A DNA stretch of 33,100 nucleotides from Propionivibrio sp. (GTDB taxonomy: Bacteria; Pseudomonadota; Gammaproteobacteria; Burkholderiales; Rhodocyclaceae), in the NCBI RefSeq assembly GCF_017995515.1, contig NZ_JAGOIT010000022.1:6086-39185 (forward strand), written 5' to 3'. Below the pieces are notes generated by a model. It had not been told where the DNA came from and ran no database searches. It saw only the letters and a program-made list of their open reading frames with translations. Each line of letters opens with the position of its first letter. Within the stretch, counting starts at the first letter, position 1. Shown here one piece after another: positions 16,735 through 25,829 of this stretch. Both the position numbers and the translations under genes were made by a program.

Positions 16735-17511
16735 ATGAACCAGCCTCCGGCGTCTCTCCCGCGATCGCCTGAACTCGAGCGGGCGCTCGACAGAATCCGC
16801 GTCGTACTCTCGCATACCAGTCACCCCGGCAATATCGGCGCTGCCGCACGGGCGATGAAGACCATGGGTGTGTCGCGCCTCACGCTTGTCAATCCGAAGA
16901 CCTTTCCGCACGACGAGGCAATTGCGCGATCGGCGGGGGCTGATGACATCCTGGCGAATGCGGCGGTTTGTCAGTCACTCGGCGAAGCGCTCGACGGCTG
17001 TCTCTACGCCGTTGCCGTGTCGGCGCGCCACCGCAATCTCGGACCGAAGCCGATGCATGCGCGCGAGGCGGCGCCCGAAATCCTTAATCTCGCGGCCGAT
17101 GGGGAGGTCGCGCTTGTCTTCGGGAACGAAACCTCCGGTTTGTCGAATGACGAAGTGCAAAGGTGCCAGCGCACCGTCTTCATTCCAGCCAATCCCGACT
17201 ACACCTCGCTCAATCTTGGCGCTGCAGTTCAGTTGCTTTGCTACGAACTGCGGATGGCCGCGTTCATCGGCCAGCCGCCGGTTGTCACCAAGGTCGTTCC
17301 CTTCGCCTCGCCACTTGCGACCAACGGCGATGTCGAGCGCCTCTATGCGCATCTTGAGCGCGTGATGGTCACGACCGGCTTCCTCGATCCGGTCAACCCC
17401 AAGCGGTTGATGCCCAAGCTGCGCCGGCTCTTCGGGCGGGCTGAACTTGAGCGTGACGAAATCAATATTCTCCGCGGCATTCTGGATGCCGTTGAGAAGA
17501 AGATCGGCTGA
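16735..17511 (+). CDS. trmJ: tRNA (cytidine/uridine-2'-O-)-methyltransferase TrmJ
   Basis: This is a SPOUT-class methyltransferase that methylates the ribose of nucleotide 32 in tRNA anticodon loops using S-adenosylmethionine. Conserved segments are [20 protein letters not shown] (N-terminal substrate motif), [14 protein letters not shown] and [19 protein letters not shown], which form the trefoil-knot cofactor site. The 258-aa length is normal and the C-terminal helical region is complete. It lies upstream of cysE-iscR, the position trmJ has next to iscR in E. coli. Confidence 0.93.
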   Translation: MNQPPASLPRSPELERALDRIRVVLSHTSHPGNIGAAARAMKTMGVSRLTLVNPKTFPHDEAIARSAGADDILANAAVCQSLGEALDGCLYAVAVSARHRNLGPKPMHAREAAPEILNLAADGEVALVFGNETSGLSNDEVQRCQRTVFIPANPDYTSLNLGAAVQLLCYELRMAAFIGQPPVVTKVVPFASPLATNGDVERLYAHLERVMVTTGFLDPVNPKRLMPKLRRLFGRAELERDEINILRGILDAVEKKIG

Positions 17512-17536
17512 CGGTTCGCCTTGCCGGTTTTTATTG

Positions 17537-17565
17537 TTGATTGAAACAGTCGGGAATTCTACAAT
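17537..17565 (+). promoter_or_regulatory. Sigma-70 promoter of cysE
   Basis: TTGATT (17537-17542), a 17-bp spacer and TACAAT (17560-17565) match the consensus at 4/6 and 5/6. The expected start is near 17572, 25 bases before the cysE ATG. Confidence 0.5.
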
Positions 17566-17569
17566 TCCC
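17552..17569. repeat. Perfect inverted repeat over the cysE -10 box
   Basis: GGGAATTCTACAATTCCC has two perfect 7-base arms around CTAC and covers the -10 element of the cysE promoter. This is operator-like placement; no regulator can be named. Confidence 0.45.
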
Positions 17570-17596
17570 CCTTCTGCGAGATGGAGATTCTCATAC

Positions 17597-18349
17597 ATGT
17601 TCAGCCGCCTGCGCGAAGACATCCGTTCGGTCTTTGACCGCGATCCAGCAGCCCGTACCTCGTGGGAGGTGCTGACCTGTTATCCGGGAGTGCATGCGGT
17701 GATTCTGCATCGTCTGGCGCACTGGTTCTGGGAATTGAGGTTGCGCTGGATGGGGCGGGCGGTCTCGCATTTCGCGCGCTTCCTGACCGGTATCGAAATC
17801 CACCCGGGGGCAACCATCGGCCGGCGCTTCTTCATCGATCACGGGATGGGGGTCGTCATCGGCGAAACCGCGGTGGTTGGGGACGATGTGACGCTCTATC
17901 ACGGCGTAACGCTGGGCGGAACTTCCTGGAACAAGGGACGGCGTCACCCGACGATTGAAGACGGCGTGGTGATCGGCGCAGGAGCCAAGGTGCTCGGACC
18001 GTTGACGATCGGTGCGCGCGCCAAGATCGGATCGAACGCGGTGGTCGTGAAGAATGTGCCGCCGGGAACGACGGCAGTCGGCAATCCGGCGCGCATCATT
18101 GACACCGAACAGGCGCAGCGCCGCGAAGAGAAGGCGACGCAGATGGGTTTCTCCGCGTACGCGCTCGCCGGCAGCCAGGACGATCCCTTGGCCAAGGCGA
18201 TTCATGGCTTGCTCGATCATGCGGTCGAAACGGATCGGCGCATTGAATTGCTGCTCAAGAAACTTGAAGGAACCGGTGTTTGCATCGAGGACGAGATCGC
18301 GACGGCGGACAAATTCGACCCGCAATACCTGAGCAAAATAGTTGACTAA
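17597..18349 (+). CDS. cysE: Serine O-acetyltransferase CysE
   Basis: This enzyme acetylates L-serine with acetyl-CoA to O-acetylserine, the direct precursor of cysteine. The ATG at 17597 follows GGAG (17583-17586) and gives a 250-aa protein of the short CysE type. The N-terminal helical part ([20 protein letters not shown]) is followed by the left-handed beta-helix with [22 protein letters not shown] and [13 protein letters not shown], and the C-terminal tail. It sits directly before iscR, an arrangement seen in other proteobacteria (for example Azotobacter). This links cysteine supply to the cysteine desulfurases that use it. Confidence 0.93.
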   Translation: MFSRLREDIRSVFDRDPAARTSWEVLTCYPGVHAVILHRLAHWFWELRLRWMGRAVSHFARFLTGIEIHPGATIGRRFFIDHGMGVVIGETAVVGDDVTLYHGVTLGGTSWNKGRRHPTIEDGVVIGAGAKVLGPLTIGARAKIGSNAVVVKNVPPGTTAVGNPARIIDTEQAQRREEKATQMGFSAYALAGSQDDPLAKAIHGLLDHAVETDRRIELLLKKLEGTGVCIEDEIATADKFDPQYLSKIVD

Positions 18350-18391
18350 TCGCTTTGTTGTGCTGCATAGTCTACTTGAATGGTCGGGTAT
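18342..18391 (+). promoter_or_regulatory. iscR promoter with IscR type-1-like binding sites
   Basis: TTGACT (18342-18347) and CATAGT (18366-18371), 18 bp apart, form a promoter. A 25-base element at 18367-18391 matches 21 of 25 positions of the E. coli IscR type-1 consensus as remembered (ATASYYGACT...[10 protein letters not shown]). A perfect left half-site, ATAGTTGACTAAT, lies at 18338-18350 over the -35 box. This predicts autorepression by [2Fe-2S]-IscR, as in E. coli. The promoter overlaps the end of cysE. Confidence 0.7.
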
Positions 18392-18405
18392 TTACAGGAG
18401 GTGCT

Positions 18406-18897
18406 ATGCGACTGACAACCAAGGGGCGTTTTGCGGTGACGGCGATGATCGATCTGGCGCTGCGTAGTGGCGACGGCCCGGTGACGCTGGCCGGAATCAG
18501 CGATCGCCAGAAGATTTCGCTTTCGTATCTGGAGCAACTGTTCGGCAAGCTCCGTCGCTTCAGTATCGTCGATAGCGTGCGTGGTCCCGGCGGCGGCTAT
18601 TGCCTGGCGCGGCCGGCGAATCAGATCACCGTTGCTGACATCGTGCGTGCGGTCGACGAGACGCTGGACGCGACGCAATGCGGCGGGCGCGAGAACTGCA
18701 AGGATGAAGAGCGCTGCATGACCCACGAGCTGTGGACGACGCTGAATTTCAAGATGTACGAGTATCTGTCGTCGGTGAAGCTCTCCGATCTCGTCGACAA
18801 GCAGTTGCGCAAGGCCGGCGGTGAGCGCGCGGTCATTGCCGGCGCGCGACCGGCCGGTTCCAGCCTGCGCGGCAAGACGCTGGCGGCGATTGCCTGA
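18406..18897 (+). CDS. iscR: Iron-sulfur cluster regulator IscR
   Basis: This is an Rrf2-family [2Fe-2S] repressor/activator of iron-sulfur genes. The 163-aa protein starts MRLTTKGRFAVTAMIDLAL after AGGAGGT (18396-18402). The winged helix includes SLSYLEQLFGKLRRF and VRGPGGGY. The cluster ligands C92, C98, C104 and H107 fall at the same numbers as in E. coli IscR, so it should bind a labile cluster and sense demand. The C-terminus (ARPAGSSLRGKTLAAIA) is low-complexity, as usual. It heads the isc operon and has a binding site in its own promoter. Confidence 0.96.
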   Translation: MRLTTKGRFAVTAMIDLALRSGDGPVTLAGISDRQKISLSYLEQLFGKLRRFSIVDSVRGPGGGYCLARPANQITVADIVRAVDETLDATQCGGRENCKDEERCMTHELWTTLNFKMYEYLSSVKLSDLVDKQLRKAGGERAVIAGARPAGSSLRGKTLAAIA

Positions 18898-18911
18898 GCG
18901 AGACTGAGCAG

Positions 18912-20069
18912 ATGTTTGCCCCCGTCTATTGCGATCACAACGCGACAACGCCGCTGGAGCCAGCGGTTCTGGAAGCGATGTTGCCGTGGTTGTCGCAGCA
19001 GTTCGGCAACGCTTCCAGTCGGCATGAGTACGGCCGAGCGGCGCGACGGGCGATCGATGAGGCGCGCGCCAAGGTGGCGGCGGCGGTGGGTGCGCACGCG
19101 ACCGAAGTCGTCTTTACGAGCGGCGGTTCGGAGGCGAACAACCTCTTCCTCAAGGGCGCTGCCGCGACGATGAAACCCGGCGTGCTCGCCGTCAGCGAGA
19201 TCGAGCATCCCTGCGTGATCAAGCCGGCCGAGCAATTGGGACGGCGCGGGTGGCAGCTTGAACGACTGGCCGTCGACGCGCAGGGGCGGATCGACGACGC
19301 GTCTTACGAACGGGCTTTGCTGCGGCAACCCCGGTTGGTTTCTGTGATGCTGGCGAACAACGAAACCGGCGTGTTGCAGTCGATTGACGGCCTGGCGGCC
19401 CGGGCGAGGAATGCGGGCGCATGGTTTCATTCCGATGCGGTGCAGGCGGTCGGCAAGGTTACGGTCGATTTCCGTCGCCTCAACGCGGCCGGCGTCGATG
19501 CCTTGACGCTCTCGGCGCACAAGTTGGGCGGGCCGAAAGGCGCGGCCGCGCTCGTCATCGACAAGCGCGTGGAGCTTGAACCATTGATCGCCGGTGGCGG
19601 TCATGAGCGTGGCCTTCGCTCGGGAACCGAGAACGTGGCGGCGATCGTCGGCTTCGGCGTGGCGTGCGAGTTGGCGATCGAGCGCATGGCGGCGACCGCC
19701 TCGCGGTTGCACGTACTGCGCGAGCGCCTGGAAGCCGGTTTGCACGACATGGGGGCCGTACTGTTCGGTCTCGGCGCTGAACGCTTGCCGAATACGGTTT
19801 ACTTTGCTCTGCCGGATATCGACGGCGAAACGCTGGTCGGCAAGCTTGATCGGGCGGGGTACGCGGTGGCCAGCGGCGCCGCCTGTTCGAGCGCCAATCC
19901 CGAGCCGTCGCACGTTTTGCGTGCTATGGGAGTGGCCCCCCAACTTGCGCGCGGCGCGGTGCGCATCAGCCTGGGCGCGGCCAACACGCGGGAAGACGTT
20001 GAAGGGCTACTGGCGTCGCTGCAAGGTACGGTGACCCGGCTGCGGCGCCTGACGGCCATCGCGGTTTGA
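18912..20069 (+). CDS. Additional NifS/IscS-like cysteine desulfurase
   Basis: This PLP enzyme takes sulfur from cysteine. The 385-aa protein has the class-V aminotransferase fold: N-terminal YCDHNATTPLEP, PLP lysine K204 in LSAHKLGGPKG, GGGHERGLRSGTENV, and the persulfide-forming C325 in ASGAACSSANPEPSH. All catalytic residues are present, so it should be active. It is distinct from the true IscS encoded next (clearly different sequence, SSANPEPS instead of TSASLEPS around the Cys). Its place between iscR and iscS suggests co-regulation. It may serve another sulfur acceptor; the target is not known. Confidence 0.9.
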   Translation: MFAPVYCDHNATTPLEPAVLEAMLPWLSQQFGNASSRHEYGRAARRAIDEARAKVAAAVGAHATEVVFTSGGSEANNLFLKGAAATMKPGVLAVSEIEHPCVIKPAEQLGRRGWQLERLAVDAQGRIDDASYERALLRQPRLVSVMLANNETGVLQSIDGLAARARNAGAWFHSDAVQAVGKVTVDFRRLNAAGVDALTLSAHKLGGPKGAAALVIDKRVELEPLIAGGGHERGLRSGTENVAAIVGFGVACELAIERMAATASRLHVLRERLEAGLHDMGAVLFGLGAERLPNTVYFALPDIDGETLVGKLDRAGYAVASGAACSSANPEPSHVLRAMGVAPQLARGAVRISLGAANTREDVEGLLASLQGTVTRLRRLTAIAV

Positions 20070-20100
20070 TCAAGAATTTTCAAGAAACGGAGCAATTTGA

Positions 20101-21312
20101 ATGCTGAAACTGCCGATCTACTTTGACTATTCGGCGACCACGCCCGTTGATCCGCGCGTGGCAGAGAAGATGATTCCCTATCTCGTCGAGAAATTCGGCA
20201 ATCCGGCGTCGCGTTCGCATGCGTTTGGCTGGGAAGCGGAAGCTGCGGTCGAGGAGGCGAGGGAAGAGGTGGCACGCCTGGTGAATGCGGACCCCAAGGA
20301 AATCGTGTGGACGTCCGGCGCGACCGAATCGAACAATCTTGCGCTGAAGGGCGCCGCCAACTTCTACTCGGGCAAGGGCAGGCATCTCATTACCGCCAAG
20401 ACCGAACACAAGGCGGTGCTCGATACCTGCCGCGAACTGGAGCGCCAGGGTTTCGAGGTGACTTATCTCGACGTGCAGGACAACGGCCTGATCGACCTGG
20501 ACGTTTTCAAGTCGGCGCTGCGTCCCGATACGATTCTCGTTTCGGTGATGTTCGTCAATAACGAGATCGGCGTCATCCAGCCGATCGCCGAGATCGGCGA
20601 GATTTGCCGCGAGAAGGGCATCATTTTCCACGTCGATGCGGCGCAGGCGACGGGCAAGGTGGACATCGACCTTGCGACGCTGAAGGTCGATCTGATGAGC
20701 TTCTCGGCGCACAAGACGTATGGTCCGAAGGGCATCGGCGCGCTCTACATCCGGCGCAAGCCGCGCGTCCGCCTCGAAGCGCAGATGCACGGCGGCGGCC
20801 ACGAGCGCGGTTTCCGCTCGGGGACACTGGCAACGCACCAGATCGTCGGCATGGGCGAAGCCTTCCGCCTCGCGCGCGAGGAGATGGCGACCGAGAACAA
20901 GCGCATCGGCGCCTTGCGCGATCGCTTGCTGAAGGGTTTGTCGGACATCGAGCACGTGTTCGTCAACGGTGATCTCACGCAGCGCGTGCCGCACAACTTG
21001 AACATCAGCTTCGCCTATGTCGAGGGCGAGTCAATGCTGATGGCGATCAAGGATCTGGCCGTGTCCTCCGGTTCGGCCTGTACCTCGGCCTCGCTCGAAC
21101 CCTCGTACGTGCTGCGTGCACTCGGGCGCGACGATGAACTGGCGCACAGCTCGATCCGTTTCACGATCGGACGTTTCAACACGGAAGAAGAAGTCGATTA
21201 CGCGATCGAACTGATGCACGAGAAGATCGGCAAGCTGCGCGAGCTCTCGCCGTTGTGGGAGATGGTGCAGGATGGCGTCGATCTGGGCACGGTCCAGTGG
21301 GCCGCGCACTGA
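20101..21312 (+). CDS. iscS: Cysteine desulfurase IscS
   Basis: This is the housekeeping cysteine desulfurase that feeds sulfur to IscU and to tRNA thiolation. The 403-aa protein carries [12 protein letters not shown] at the start, PLP lysine K205 in [25 protein letters not shown], and the active-site loop [16 protein letters not shown] with C327. The C-terminus ([18 protein letters not shown]) matches the IscU-contacting tail of IscS. It lies 31 bases after the extra desulfurase and 24 bases before iscU. Confidence 0.97.
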   Translation: MLKLPIYFDYSATTPVDPRVAEKMIPYLVEKFGNPASRSHAFGWEAEAAVEEAREEVARLVNADPKEIVWTSGATESNNLALKGAANFYSGKGRHLITAKTEHKAVLDTCRELERQGFEVTYLDVQDNGLIDLDVFKSALRPDTILVSVMFVNNEIGVIQPIAEIGEICREKGIIFHVDAAQATGKVDIDLATLKVDLMSFSAHKTYGPKGIGALYIRRKPRVRLEAQMHGGGHERGFRSGTLATHQIVGMGEAFRLAREEMATENKRIGALRDRLLKGLSDIEHVFVNGDLTQRVPHNLNISFAYVEGESMLMAIKDLAVSSGSACTSASLEPSYVLRALGRDDELAHSSIRFTIGRFNTEEEVDYAIELMHEKIGKLRELSPLWEMVQDGVDLGTVQWAAH

Positions 21313-21336
21313 GTTATTTATTGGAGCAAGCAAATC

Positions 21337-21720
21337 ATGGCATACAGCGAGAAAGTCCTGGATCACTACGAAAACCCGCGTAACGTAGGTTCCTTTGGTA
21401 AGGAAGAGGCGGGCATCGGGACCGGCATGGTCGGCGCGCCGGCGTGCGGCGACGTGATGAAGCTGCAGATCAAGGTCGGCAAGGATGGCATCATCGAGGA
21501 TGCCAAGTTCAAGACCTACGGTTGCGGATCGGCGATTGCCTCGTCCTCGCTCGTCACCGAGTGGGTGAAGGGCAAGACGGTCGATCAGGCGCTGGAGATC
21601 AAGAACACGCAGATCGCCGAAGAATTGGCGTTGCCGCCGGTCAAGATCCACTGTTCGATCCTGGCGGAAGATGCGATCAAGGCCGCGGTGGCGGATTACA
21701 AAAAGCATCGCGGCGAGTAA
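21337..21720 (+). CDS. iscU: Iron-sulfur scaffold protein IscU
   Basis: This is the scaffold on which [2Fe-2S] clusters are built from IscS sulfur. At 127 aa it has all ligands: C37 and D39 in GAPACGD, C63 in [11 protein letters not shown], and H105/C106 in [11 protein letters not shown]. The LPPVK motif (99-103) recognised by the chaperone HscA is intact, in keeping with hscB and hscA downstream. The N-terminus [18 protein letters not shown] is the family standard. Confidence 0.97.
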   Translation: MAYSEKVLDHYENPRNVGSFGKEEAGIGTGMVGAPACGDVMKLQIKVGKDGIIEDAKFKTYGCGSAIASSSLVTEWVKGKTVDQALEIKNTQIAEELALPPVKIHCSILAEDAIKAAVADYKKHRGE

Positions 21721-21749
21721 ACGGAAACAGCATTCGAGGAGAAGCAAGA

Positions 21750-22073
21750 ATGGCAGTTACGCTTTCGGAAAAAGCGGCCAAGCATGTTGCCAACTACATG
21801 GCCAAGCGCGGCAAGGGTATCGGTCTGCGCCTGGGTGTGCGTACCAGCGGTTGCTCGGGCGTCGCCTACAAACTGGAGTTTGTCGATGCGATGGAGCCGG
21901 ACGACGTCGAATTCGAATCGCACGGCGTCAAGGTGCTGATCGACGCCAAGAGCCTTCCCTATCTTGACGGCACCGAACTCGATTATGTGCGCGAAGGGCT
22001 GAGCGAAGGCTTCAAGTTCAACAATCCGAACGTCAAGGACGCCTGCGGCTGCGGCGAGAGTTTTTCCGTCTAG
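21750..22073 (+). CDS. iscA: A-type iron-sulfur carrier IscA
   Basis: This is an A-type carrier or assembly protein that delivers clusters to target proteins. The 107-aa product starts [13 protein letters not shown] at 21750 (the frame is open further upstream, but this start has GAGGAGAAG just before it and matches the family). The three conserved cysteines are C35 (SGCSG) and C99/C101 (ACGCGESF). Confidence 0.96.
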   Translation: MAVTLSEKAAKHVANYMAKRGKGIGLRLGVRTSGCSGVAYKLEFVDAMEPDDVEFESHGVKVLIDAKSLPYLDGTELDYVREGLSEGFKFNNPNVKDACGCGESFSV

Positions 22074-22087
22074 AATTCATGATTCGA

Positions 22088-22106
22088 GCGGGCGGATCGC
22101 GCCCGC
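22088..22106 (+). repeat. GC-rich hairpin between iscA and hscB
   Basis: GCGGGCG and CGCCCGC form a perfect 7-bp stem with a GATCG loop, 15 bases after the iscA stop. No T-run follows, so it may stabilise or process the upstream iscR-iscA mRNA rather than stop transcription. Confidence 0.55.
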
Positions 22107-22143
22107 GTTAGCCTGAGGCCGAGCGCGGAGGCGCCGGTAGACG

Positions 22144-22668
22144 ATGGATTTCAACGCCGATCACTTCATCCTCTTCGGACTGCCGCGTTCGTACCGGCTC
22201 GATCCCCTCGTGCTGGACAAGCGTTATCGGGAGATCCAGTCCGAGGTCCATCCGGATCGTTTCGCCCAGGCGGGCGACAGCGAACGGCGTTTGTCGCTGC
22301 AGTGGGCAACGCGGGTGAATGAGGCGTACCAGACGCTCAGAAAGCCTTTGCCGCGAGCGCAATACCTGCTCTCGCTGTCCGGCCACGACGTCGATGGCCA
22401 CAGCAACACCGCGATGCCGCCCGAGTTCCTCATGGAACAGATGGAATGGCGCGAGGCGGTGGCGGAAGCGCGAGCGGGGCGCGATGCGGACGAACTGGAG
22501 CAGCTGCACCATCGCGTCAAGCAGCGTATGAACGAGCGCTACGAACAGCTGGCAGGTTCGCTGGACGAGCAGGATTACGCGCGTGCCGCGGATCGCGTGC
22601 GTCGCCTGATGTTCCTCGACAAGCTGCTGTTCGAGATCGACGACGCATTGGCCGCGCTGGACGAATAG
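22144..22668 (+). CDS. hscB: Fe-S co-chaperone HscB
   Basis: This J-domain co-chaperone brings IscU to HscA and stimulates its ATPase. The 174-aa protein has the N-terminal J-domain ([15 protein letters not shown]) with the essential HPD motif in SEVHPDRF. The C-terminal helical bundle that binds IscU follows ([17 protein letters not shown]). Its length is typical of HscB. It is preceded by a 70-bp spacer with a hairpin and followed after 59 bp by hscA. Confidence 0.95.
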   Translation: MDFNADHFILFGLPRSYRLDPLVLDKRYREIQSEVHPDRFAQAGDSERRLSLQWATRVNEAYQTLRKPLPRAQYLLSLSGHDVDGHSNTAMPPEFLMEQMEWREAVAEARAGRDADELEQLHHRVKQRMNERYEQLAGSLDEQDYARAADRVRRLMFLDKLLFEIDDALAALDE

Positions 22669-22727
22669 CCGACAAATCCACGCGACGCGATAACAACACC
22701 AACAAGACCCAGGAAACCAGAATTTTC

Positions 22728-24641
22728 ATGGCACTTTTGCAGATTGCAGAGCCCGGCGAATCGGCCGCTCCTCACCAGCACAAACTCGCGGTCGGTATCG
22801 ACCTTGGCACGACGAATTCGCTCGTCGCCACGGTGCGCAGCGGCCTGTCGGTCGTTATCAGCGACGAACTGGGGCGGACCCTGCTACCCTCGGTCGTGCG
22901 CTATCGGGCCGATGAGGCGCCGGTCGTCGGTTACGAAGCGAAGGAGGAGCAGGCAAAGGATCCACGCAACACGGTGGCGTCGGTCAAGCGCTTCATGGGG
23001 CGTGGGCTGAAGGATATCGCGCATCGCGAGTCGCTACCCTACGAGTTCGAGGATAGCGCCGGGATGGTGCGGTTACGCACGGTCGCCGGAGTCAAAAGCC
23101 CGGTGGAGGTCTCCGCCGATATCCTGCGCGTGTTGCGCCTGCGCGCCGAAGCATCGCTCGGTGGTCCGCTGGTTGGCGCCGTCATCACCGTCCCTGCGTA
23201 TTTCGACGATGCGCAGCGCCAGGCGACCAAGGACGCGGCCAAGCTCGCCGGCCTCTCGGTGTTGCGCCTGCTCAACGAGCCGACGGCGGCGGCGATCGCC
23301 TACGGGCTCGATAACGGGGCAGAAGGCGTCTATGCGGTCTACGACCTGGGCGGTGGCACCTTCGATATCTCGATCCTCAATCTCTCGCGTGGCGTCTTCG
23401 AAGTGTTGTCGACGGGCGGCGATTCGGCGCTTGGCGGTGATGATTTCGACCAGCGCATCTTCTGCTGGATCCTCGAAGCCGCCAAGCTCCGGCCGCTCTC
23501 CATTGAGGATGCTCGCCTGTTGCTGACGTGTGCGCGTGAAGCCAAGGAATACCTGACGGGGCACGGCGTGGCGCCGGTGCAGGCGCGCTTGGGCAGCGGC
23601 GAGGTCGTAGACCTCAAGCTGACGACCGAGATTTTCACCGAGATTTCCCAGACGCTGGTAACGAAGACCATGCAGCCGGTCAAGAAGGCCTTGCGTGATG
23701 CCGGGCTGTCGGTAAGCGATGTCAAGGGCGTCGTCATGGTCGGCGGCGCGACGCGCATGCCGCAGATCCAGCGCGCCGTCGGCGAGTTCTTCAAGCAGGA
23801 GCCGCTCAACAACCTCGACCCGGAGAAGGTCGTCGCGCTCGGCGCGGCGACGCAGGCCAACCTGCTGGCCGGCAACCGGGCGCCGGGCGACGACTGGTTG
23901 CTGCTCGACGTGATCCCGCTCTCGCTTGGGTTGGAAACGATGGGCGGCCTCGTCGAAAAGATCATCCCGCGCAACTCGACGATCCCCGTCGCGCGCGCGC
24001 AGGAATTCACGACTTTCCGCGACGGGCAGACAGCGCTGGCCGTGCAGGTCGTTCAGGGCGAGCGCGAACTGGTCAGCGATTGCCGCTCGCTCGGTCGCTT
24101 CGAATTGCGCGGCATCCCGCCGATGGTCGCCGGCGCCGCGCGTATCCGCGTGACTTTCCAGGTTGATGCGGACGGACTGCTTTCCGTCTCGGCGCGCGAA
24201 CAGAGCACCGGCGTCGAGGCGCACATCACGGTCAAGCCATCCTACGGGCTGTCGGACGACGAAATCGCCAACATGCTCAAGGATTCGATGTCGCACACCC
24301 GGGACGACGCCCTGCGGCGCGCCCTGAAGGAGGCGCAGGTCGAGGCGCAGCGCCTGATCGAAGCCGTGCAGTCGGCGCTGAAGAGCGACGGCGAACTGTT
24401 GACGACCGGGCAGCACGCAAAACTCGAAGCGACGATTGCGAAATTGCAGGCAACGGCGCTTGGCGAGAACCGCCGCGACATTTCGGCCGCGATGGACGAA
24501 CTCGAAGCCGCAACGCGCGATTTCGCGGCAAAACGCATGGACAAATCGATCCGCCGCGCTTTCGCCGGCAAGAGTATCGATGTACTCGAGGCCGCCGGCG
24601 AATCCTCCAAAAACGTCGGCGAAGCGGGAGAAAAGGTATGA
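22728..24641 (+). CDS. hscA: Fe-S chaperone HscA
   Basis: This specialised Hsp70 recognises the LPPVK motif of IscU and helps release clusters. The start at 22728 is set by near identity to the standard HscA N-terminus ([17 protein letters not shown]); the frame is open upstream inside hscB but that part is not coding. The nucleotide-binding domain shows [31 protein letters not shown] and [12 protein letters not shown]. The substrate-binding domain follows (about residues 395-510), then a helical lid. Length 637 aa. It overlaps fdx by ATGA. Confidence 0.96.
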   Translation: MALLQIAEPGESAAPHQHKLAVGIDLGTTNSLVATVRSGLSVVISDELGRTLLPSVVRYRADEAPVVGYEAKEEQAKDPRNTVASVKRFMGRGLKDIAHRESLPYEFEDSAGMVRLRTVAGVKSPVEVSADILRVLRLRAEASLGGPLVGAVITVPAYFDDAQRQATKDAAKLAGLSVLRLLNEPTAAAIAYGLDNGAEGVYAVYDLGGGTFDISILNLSRGVFEVLSTGGDSALGGDDFDQRIFCWILEAAKLRPLSIEDARLLLTCAREAKEYLTGHGVAPVQARLGSGEVVDLKLTTEIFTEISQTLVTKTMQPVKKALRDAGLSVSDVKGVVMVGGATRMPQIQRAVGEFFKQEPLNNLDPEKVVALGAATQANLLAGNRAPGDDWLLLDVIPLSLGLETMGGLVEKIIPRNSTIPVARAQEFTTFRDGQTALAVQVVQGERELVSDCRSLGRFELRGIPPMVAGAARIRVTFQVDADGLLSVSAREQSTGVEAHITVKPSYGLSDDEIANMLKDSMSHTRDDALRRALKEAQVEAQRLIEAVQSALKSDGELLTTGQHAKLEATIAKLQATALGENRRDISAAMDELEAATRDFAAKRMDKSIRRAFAGKSIDVLEAAGESSKNVGEAGEKV

Positions 24642-24979
24642 CGCAGATCATCGTCCTGCCGCACGTCGAAGTCTGTCCCGACGGCGCGGTCATCGAAGCG
24701 AGGGAAGGCGAGTCGATCTGCCAGAACCTCCTGGAGAACGGCATCGCCATCGAGCATGCCTGCGAGATGTCGTGCGCGTGCACGACGTGCCATGTGGTCG
24801 TGCGCGAAGGCTTCAACGCGCTGGAGCCGTCCGACGAGGTGGAAGACGACCTGCTCGACAAGGCGTGGGGGCTCGAACCGAACTCGCGTCTTTCCTGCCA
24901 GGCGATCGTGAACGAGACGCCGCTGGTCATCGAGATTCCCCGTTACTCGATCAACATGACCCGCGAGGGCAAGCACTGA
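24638..24979 (+). CDS. fdx: [2Fe-2S] ferredoxin Fdx (Isc type)
   Basis: This adrenodoxin-type ferredoxin supplies electrons for iron-sulfur assembly. The 113-aa protein has cluster ligands C42, C48, C51 ([12 protein letters not shown]) and C87 (RLSCQAI), with an extra C46 inside the loop. The start overlaps the hscA stop, so translation is coupled. It ends 16 bases before iscX. Confidence 0.96.
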   Translation: MTQIIVLPHVEVCPDGAVIEAREGESICQNLLENGIAIEHACEMSCACTTCHVVVREGFNALEPSDEVEDDLLDKAWGLEPNSRLSCQAIVNETPLVIEIPRYSINMTREGKH

Positions 24980-24995
24980 AGACTGGAGGTGTCGA

Positions 24996-25190
24996 ATGAA
25001 ATGGACCGATATCAACGATCTCGCCATCGAGCTCGCCGCAGCGCACCCGGACGTTGATCCCGCAAAGCTCAACTTTCTTGACCTGATGAACTGGGTGCTC
25101 GCCTTGCCCGGCTTCGAAGACAACGGCAGCCACTGCGGCGAAAAGATCCTGGAAGCGATTCAGCAGGCGTGGATCGACGAAGTCGCCTGA
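24996..25190 (+). CDS. iscX: Fe-S assembly protein IscX
   Basis: This is a small acidic protein (64 aa) that binds IscS and is thought to modulate its activity or iron delivery. The N-terminus MKWTDINDLAIELAAAHPDVDP and the end IQQAWIDEVA are family-typical. It is the last gene of the operon, preceded by GGAGG about 10 bases before the ATG. A transposase remnant begins just after its stop. Confidence 0.93.
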   Translation: MKWTDINDLAIELAAAHPDVDPAKLNFLDLMNWVLALPGFEDNGSHCGEKILEAIQQAWIDEVA

Positions 25191-25194
25191 TCCT

Positions 25195-25597
25195 GAAAAA
25201 CTCAATTCTTTCGGGATGCGTTTCAAGGCGTTGCACAGGGCGTCCTCGGAGAGGATCTTGCGCATCCCCAGAAGTCCAGGATTGATGCCGTCACAGCGGA
25301 TCGCCGTGACGTGCGCGTAGCGCCGGTGCCCGGAAAGCATCGACAACAGCCACGTGCCCAACCCTTCGGATTTCGATGGCGCGTTCGGACTGGTGTAGGT
25401 GAGCGGACAGCTTTCCAGCCAGCGCAACCACAACCCGGTCAGATTGAGAAATTCAATGAGGTAGGCCAATTGCCCCATCGGCGTCGCTGCGCTTTCCGCC
25501 TCCCAGCGCACTTGCCACGACCTGCCATCGTCTGCACGCCTGTACACGACATCAGCATTTCTTCGTGTTGCGCCTGCTTCAATTTCGACTCACCCAT
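25195..25597 (-). pseudogene. Transposase remnant (N-terminal fragment, frameshifted)
   Basis: The minus strand begins at an ATG at 25597 (MGESKLKQAQHEEML) and changes frame near 25525-25550 into WEAESAATPMGQLAYLIEFL, LTYTSPNAP and LLSMLSGHRRYAHVTAIRCDG, which look like the N-terminal part of an IS4/IS1380-like transposase. The reading fades at about 25195, immediately next to the iscX stop, so the catalytic part is missing. It is a dead insertion-sequence fragment. The IS family is a by-eye guess. Confidence 0.65.
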
Positions 25598-25619
25598 CCG
25601 GTGACTCCTTCCCATTACG

Positions 25620-25677
25620 TGAAAACCTCAGCCTGCCTCAATTCTGGTCCTTTTGCTCTCGGCCAACTGAGGTTTCA
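25620..25677. repeat. Imperfect inverted repeat beside the transposase remnant
   Basis: TGAAAACCTCAG (25620-25631) faces CTGAGGTTTCA (25667-25677), differing by one A. It lies 23 bp outside the remnant's start codon and may be the insertion-sequence end or its subterminal structure. The rest of 25678-25829 shows nothing recognisable and no convincing glgC promoter. Confidence 0.35.
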
Positions 25678-25829
25678 GGATGAACCTGGACGAAAGTGCG
25701 GCTGCTCCATACAATCGTCGGACGGCTAATAACCAAATAAGCGCTGATAGTGTCCCGCCGTCGTGATGCCGCGCGGTATTGACCGTTGGCACGATTAGCC
25801 GCAACAAGACTTTTCGGGAGAGAGTCACC

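Noticed and set aside
17512-17530. A terminator after trmJ (CGG...CCGG then T-run).
   Set aside because: Only three to four base pairs can form, too weak to call.
25190-25217. Stem-loop ATCCTGAAA/TTTCGGGAT after iscX as the operon terminator.
   Set aside because: The stem has a wobble and a 10-base loop, no T-run follows, and it falls at the edge of the transposase remnant.
25787-25802. TGGCACG upstream of glgC as a sigma-54 -24 element.
   Set aside because: The -24 part is perfect, but the -12 position reads GCCG instead of TTGC, so the essential GC is absent.
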